A stretch of 40,305 nucleotides of DNA from Nocardia paucivorans NBRC 100373 (GTDB lineage: Bacteria > Actinomycetota > Actinomycetes > Mycobacteriales > Mycobacteriaceae): positions 1 to 40,305 of the forward strand of contig NZ_BAGE01000036.1 of the NCBI RefSeq assembly GCF_000308675.1, in the 5' to 3' direction. The notes below the pieces were generated by a model. It saw nothing but the letters and a program-made list of their open reading frames with translations. It ran no database searches and was not told the origin of the DNA. The translations under genes were made by a program, and so were the position numbers. Below, in pieces: positions 37,380-40,305 of this stretch (position 1 is the first letter of the stretch; each line of letters begins with the position of its first letter).

Positions 37380-37404
37380 CTACCCGACGTCGGTGACGTG
37401 AAAC
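37380..37404 (-). promoter_or_regulatory. SigF/SigB-type promoter of the leader peptide-udgX transcript
   Basis: On the minus strand: GTTT (37404-37401), 15 bases, GGGTAG (37385-37380). One mismatch to GGGTAT. The first start codon (37330) is 49 bases downstream, and udgX 123 bases. Confidence 0.7.
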
Positions 37405-37454
37405 CGTCCGGCACGAGGTGTGCGGCGGATGCGCGCCCCACATCGTTGTCGGTC

Positions 37455-37510
37455 GTCGACGGCCGGTCACCGCGGGTGGGTCGGCGTTTCCGCCGCCGTC
37501 GACGGCCGGT
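37455..37510. repeat. 13-bp direct repeat upstream of the secreted protein gene
   Basis: GTCGACGGCCGGT occurs at 37455-37467 and again at 37498-37510, with starts 43 bases apart (about four helical turns). Both lie between the udgX promoter and the secreted protein start at 37608. Could be an operator pair; chance is possible in GC-rich DNA. Confidence 0.4.
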
Positions 37511-37607
37511 TTTCGGGCCCCGACTCGGTGTGCAGCCCATCTTCGACGGTAACGGCCTCGAATTCAGTGAAGTACGAACGGATCTATCACCGAGATGAGG
37601 AGGTCGT

Positions 37608-38210
37608 ATGCGTAGGAAGCCGGCCGCCGCCGCGGTGCTGGCCCTTACCGCGGCGGCGATTTTTCTGCCGGCCGGGCCTGTGGCGGCACAACCGGACGAC
37701 GACGGTGGATCGAATCTCATCGCCACGGGGTTTCCCGACGGTGAGTTCTCGATCGTCGACGAGGAATCCGGATTGTGCCTGACCTCCCGAGCGAGCAGGG
37801 ACATCGAGCGGGGGGACGCGCCGAAGACCTCTCGAGCCGCCCACACACGCACCCCGACCGTGCACACCCGTACGTGCGACGGTTCGCAGCGGCAGCGTTG
37901 GTACTTCGACACCAGTGGGGCGGGGCCCTACTCTCGGGGGCGCTTTTTGCTGGTCAACGCGGTCGAGGAAGATACCGGTGGTCGCTTCGCCCTGACCTAT
38001 CGGCGTGATCTCTTCGGTTCACGGGCCGATGTCGCCCTGGTGGGAATCGGCTCGAGCAATGCCTTGGCATGGCAGTTCCAGGACGGCTACATCTTCGAGC
38101 GGGGCCGGCCGCGCTCGGTGATCGCCCACCTTCCCGACAGCGGAAAACCCATCATGGCCACCCGCGGTAGCGGCCCGCACCAGCGCTGGCATTTCCGGAC
38201 GGCCGAATAA
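37608..38210 (+). CDS. Secreted protein with ricin-type beta-trefoil-like repeats
   Basis: The 200-residue protein has a Sec signal peptide (MRRKPAAAAVLALTAAAIFL, cleavage likely after AQ near residue 28). The mature part shows QxW-type motifs expected in ricin B-like lectin folds (RQRWYF, LAWQFQDG, HQRWHF) and one probable disulfide pair (Cys in GLCLTS and in RTCDGS). Carbohydrate binding is possible but not shown. ATG 37608 follows GAGGAGG. It stands alone between udgX and the NRPS gene. Confidence 0.8.
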   Translation: MRRKPAAAAVLALTAAAIFLPAGPVAAQPDDDGGSNLIATGFPDGEFSIVDEESGLCLTSRASRDIERGDAPKTSRAAHTRTPTVHTRTCDGSQRQRWYFDTSGAGPYSRGRFLLVNAVEEDTGGRFALTYRRDLFGSRADVALVGIGSSNALAWQFQDGYIFERGRPRSVIAHLPDSGKPIMATRGSGPHQRWHFRTAE

Positions 38211-38348
38211 CCCGATCATGGCCGGCGCGGCGGGTCGCCGAGCTGCGCAGAATTTTGTATCGGGGGGTATACGAAAACAAACCGGTCGGCATAGAATATC
38301 GCCGTAGAAAATTGTAATAATACGTGGTCGGGGTCTGGAGGGAAGACC

Positions 38349-40305
38349 ATGACCGTTCCGCGACCGCAATTCCCTCCTATTTCGGGATCGAGTGTCGTAC
38401 GGAACGTGTCGGCAACACAGCCGGTGCCGTTGTCCACCGGACAACGGGGACTGTGGCTGGCGCAGCGACTGTGCCCCGATGTACCGATATGCGAGGCCCA
38501 ATACATCGAACTTCGCGGTGACCTGAATGTCGACCTGCTACGGGAGTCGGTGATTCGAGCCGCCCTCGAATTCCAGTCGGGATATCTGCGGCTGGTGGAG
38601 GTCGGCGGGGAGCCGTATCAACTGTTCGACCCGTCTCTGGAGTCGACGGGAGCGATGCTCGATCTGCGGGCCGAACCCGACCCCATGGCGTCGGCGCTGC
38701 GCTGGATGCGCCGCGAATGCACCGCGCCACTGGATATGACCCGGGATCGGTTGATCGCCTCGGGGCTATTGCGGGTCGGCGACCGGCATTACCTGCTGTA
38801 CAGTCGGATCCACCACGTCGCCTTGGACGGCTATGCGGCGATGACCATGGTGAATCGGGTTGCGGCCCTGTACACGGCGGCACTACAGGGCCGCACACCG
38901 GAGCCGAACCGGGCGGCGGACCTGGCCACGCTCTACGCGGCCGACCGCGATTATCGGGAATCGAAGCGATTCGCCGACGACAAGGCGTACTGGGTGAACA
39001 GACTCGCCGACATAGACGGCGAGGAGACCACCCTGGCCGCCGGCTCCGCGCCGGCATGTGCGGACAGCGTGGTCGCGATCACCGAACTGCCGCCGTCGAC
39101 AGTAGCGCGAATCGCTGATTCCGCACAGGCATTACAAGCAAGCCCGGCCGCGGTGGTGATCGCCGCATTCGGATGTTATCTGGCCCGGATGACCGGTAGA
39201 GAACAAATTCTCGTCGATATTCCGGTATCGGGCCGGACAACGGCCGTACTGCGCAGGTCCGGAGGGGTATTCGTCAATGTGGTCCCATTTCCGATGATAC
39301 CCGCTGCCGCAGATACGGTCCAGACGCTGATACGGCGGGTGCAATCCGATCTTGTGGGGGTATTACGACATCAGCGGTGCGGTATCACCGATATTCGCGA
39401 GGCCACCGGTCACAGCCGGCAACGGTGGTTCGCGGGGCCGGTGGTAAATGTCATGTTCTTCCCGCAGGCCATTCGATTCGGCCCGCTGACCGGGGAATTT
39501 CATATACTCAGCTCCGGACCGGTCGAGGATTTGCTCGTAGATCTGTATCAGACCGGGGACCCGCCACGAACAATCCTGCATTTTCTGGCCAACCCCAACC
39601 TGTACACGCAATCCGCGCTCGATGCGCGTCGAGCCGAATTCATGGAATTCCTCGACGCTTTCACCGCCGCCGAGCCGACCGCCGACATCGATCGGATTCA
39701 CCCCGACAGCGTTCGCGAAGCCGTTCGAAACCGGCGTCGTCGAGAAGATCTCGCATTCTGGCGAACCGCTCTCGCGGACCTTCCGGTCGAACTTCCGTTG
39801 CCGGTGGATCGGCCCCGGCCTGCGGTGGCGTCGTATCGGGGGGCCACACTCGATTACACCCTGAACGCGGATGTGACCGAATCGCTCGGTCGACTCGCGC
39901 GTCGGTGCGATTCGACGCTGTTCATGGTGATGCACACCGCGCTGGCGGTGCTGTTGGCTCGAATGAGCGGTAGCACGGATATTTCGATCGGCACACCGAT
40001 CACCGGGCACGGCCCGGCCGAATTCGACGACGCGGTCGGCGCATTCGTCAATACTTTGGTTCTGCGCACCGAGATCGATTCCGGTGAGCGGTTCGTCGAT
40101 GTGCTCGCCCGGGTTCGGGGGATCGATCTGGTGGCCTTCGAACACGCCGATATCCCGTTCGAACAGTTGGTGGATCGGCTCGCGCCGCAACGCTCCCGGG
40201 CACGCCATCCGCTGTTCCAGGTGATGCTGGAAGTCCGGGATCACGCACAGGTTGAACCCGCGCCATGCGGTATCACCACCCCGGCAAGGGGACCGACCGA
40301 TGAAA
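38349..40305 (+). CDS. Non-ribosomal peptide synthetase, 5' part (cut by the window end)
   Basis: From ATG 38349 (after GGAGGGAAG) the frame stays open for 652 codons to the end of the window. Residues about 25-440 form a full condensation domain with the catalytic HHVALDG near residue 155. Residues about 464 onward resemble the C-terminal half of a second condensation domain (FWRTALADLPVELPLPVDRP, VGAFVNTLVLRTEID, DIPFEQLVDRLAPQRS) with no N-terminal half or HHxxxDG before it. Adenylation and carrier domains are expected beyond the window. A condensation domain right at the start often indicates acylation of the first residue. The product is unknown. The upstream 138 bases are AT-richer than their surroundings; no iron-box was recognised. 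Confidence 0.88.
   Translation, partial: MTVPRPQFPPISGSSVVRNVSATQPVPLSTGQRGLWLAQRLCPDVPICEAQYIELRGDLNVDLLRESVIRAALEFQSGYLRLVEVGGEPYQLFDPSLESTGAMLDLRAEPDPMASALRWMRRECTAPLDMTRDRLIASGLLRVGDRHYLLYSRIHHVALDGYAAMTMVNRVAALYTAALQGRTPEPNRAADLATLYAADRDYRESKRFADDKAYWVNRLADIDGEETTLAAGSAPACADSVVAITELPPSTVARIADSAQALQASPAAVVIAAFGCYLARMTGREQILVDIPVSGRTTAVLRRSGGVFVNVVPFPMIPAAADTVQTLIRRVQSDLVGVLRHQRCGITDIREATGHSRQRWFAGPVVNVMFFPQAIRFGPLTGEFHILSSGPVEDLLVDLYQTGDPPRTILHFLANPNLYTQSALDARRAEFMEFLDAFTAAEPTADIDRIHPDSVREAVRNRRRREDLAFWRTALADLPVELPLPVDRPRPAVASYRGATLDYTLNADVTESLGRLARRCDSTLFMVMHTALAVLLARMSGSTDISIGTPITGHGPAEFDDAVGAFVNTLVLRTEIDSGERFVDVLARVRGIDLVAFEHADIPFEQLVDRLAPQRSRARHPLFQVMLEVRDHAQVEPAPCGITTPARGPTDE

Noticed and set aside
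38265..38270. GGGTAT upstream of the NRPS gene as a tenth SigF-type promoter
   Set aside because: No GNNT box at 14-16 bases upstream.
38211..38348. IdeR iron box in front of the NRPS gene
   Set aside because: The TTAGGTTAGGCTAACCTAA-like palindrome is absent, so siderophore function is not supported from the promoter.

Overview
The window is a GC-rich actinobacterial chromosome segment, most likely from a Nocardia species or a close relative in the Mycobacteriales. GTG starts are frequent, 4-bp ATGA/GTGA gene overlaps are common, and the left half follows the gene order I recall for M. tuberculosis Rv1691 to Rv1713. No tRNA, rRNA, CRISPR array or insertion sequence was seen.

Region 1 (1-19.0 kb, all + strand except one gene) is a conserved housekeeping block: a TPR protein with a long Arg/Gly-rich front end, a HAD phosphatase, a small protein, TlyA, NAD kinase, RecN, SteA and SteB/MctB, PyrG, a NUDIX hydrolase, XerD, a ParA-like ATPase, ScpA, ScpB, an RluB-type pseudouridine synthase, Cmk and Der. 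It covers rRNA modification, nucleotide supply, DNA repair, chromosome dimer resolution and condensation, cell separation and ribosome assembly. One SRPBCC gene lies on the other strand.

Region 2 (19.0-37.4 kb) is a general-stress island. It holds a CsbD/MBP1-like protein, a PfkB sugar kinase preceded by two strongly diverged heptose-pathway genes (HAD-IIIA phosphatase and SIS isomerase), two GT4-type glycosyltransferases, a metallophosphoesterase, a BON protein, a nucleotidyltransferase, a DUF6480-like protein with a 38-residue membrane partner, a large HPII-type catalase, and a redox operon (flavin reductase, iron-containing oxidase, methyltransferase, CDGSH protein). It also holds the switch that probably controls it: STAS protein, PAS-ANTAR protein, RsbW/UsfX-type anti-sigma factor and a SigF/SigB-family sigma factor. 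A GT9 glycosyltransferase and a UdgX uracil-DNA glycosylase close the block.

The main discovery is that nine transcription units in region 2, including the sigma operon itself, carry the same promoter pattern: G(T/A)TT, exactly 15 bases, then GGGTAT or a near match. This is the known SigF/SigB recognition pattern. In three of them the ATG lies exactly 9 bases after the -10 element, which predicts leaderless mRNAs. One such promoter drives the decayed HAD-SIS-PfkB operon, so a relic heptose pathway seems to remain under stress control.

Region 3 (37.4-40.3 kb) has a secreted beta-trefoil-like protein and the start of a non-ribosomal peptide synthetase, cut by the window end. Its first condensation domain is complete; a second follows that lacks its N-terminal half.
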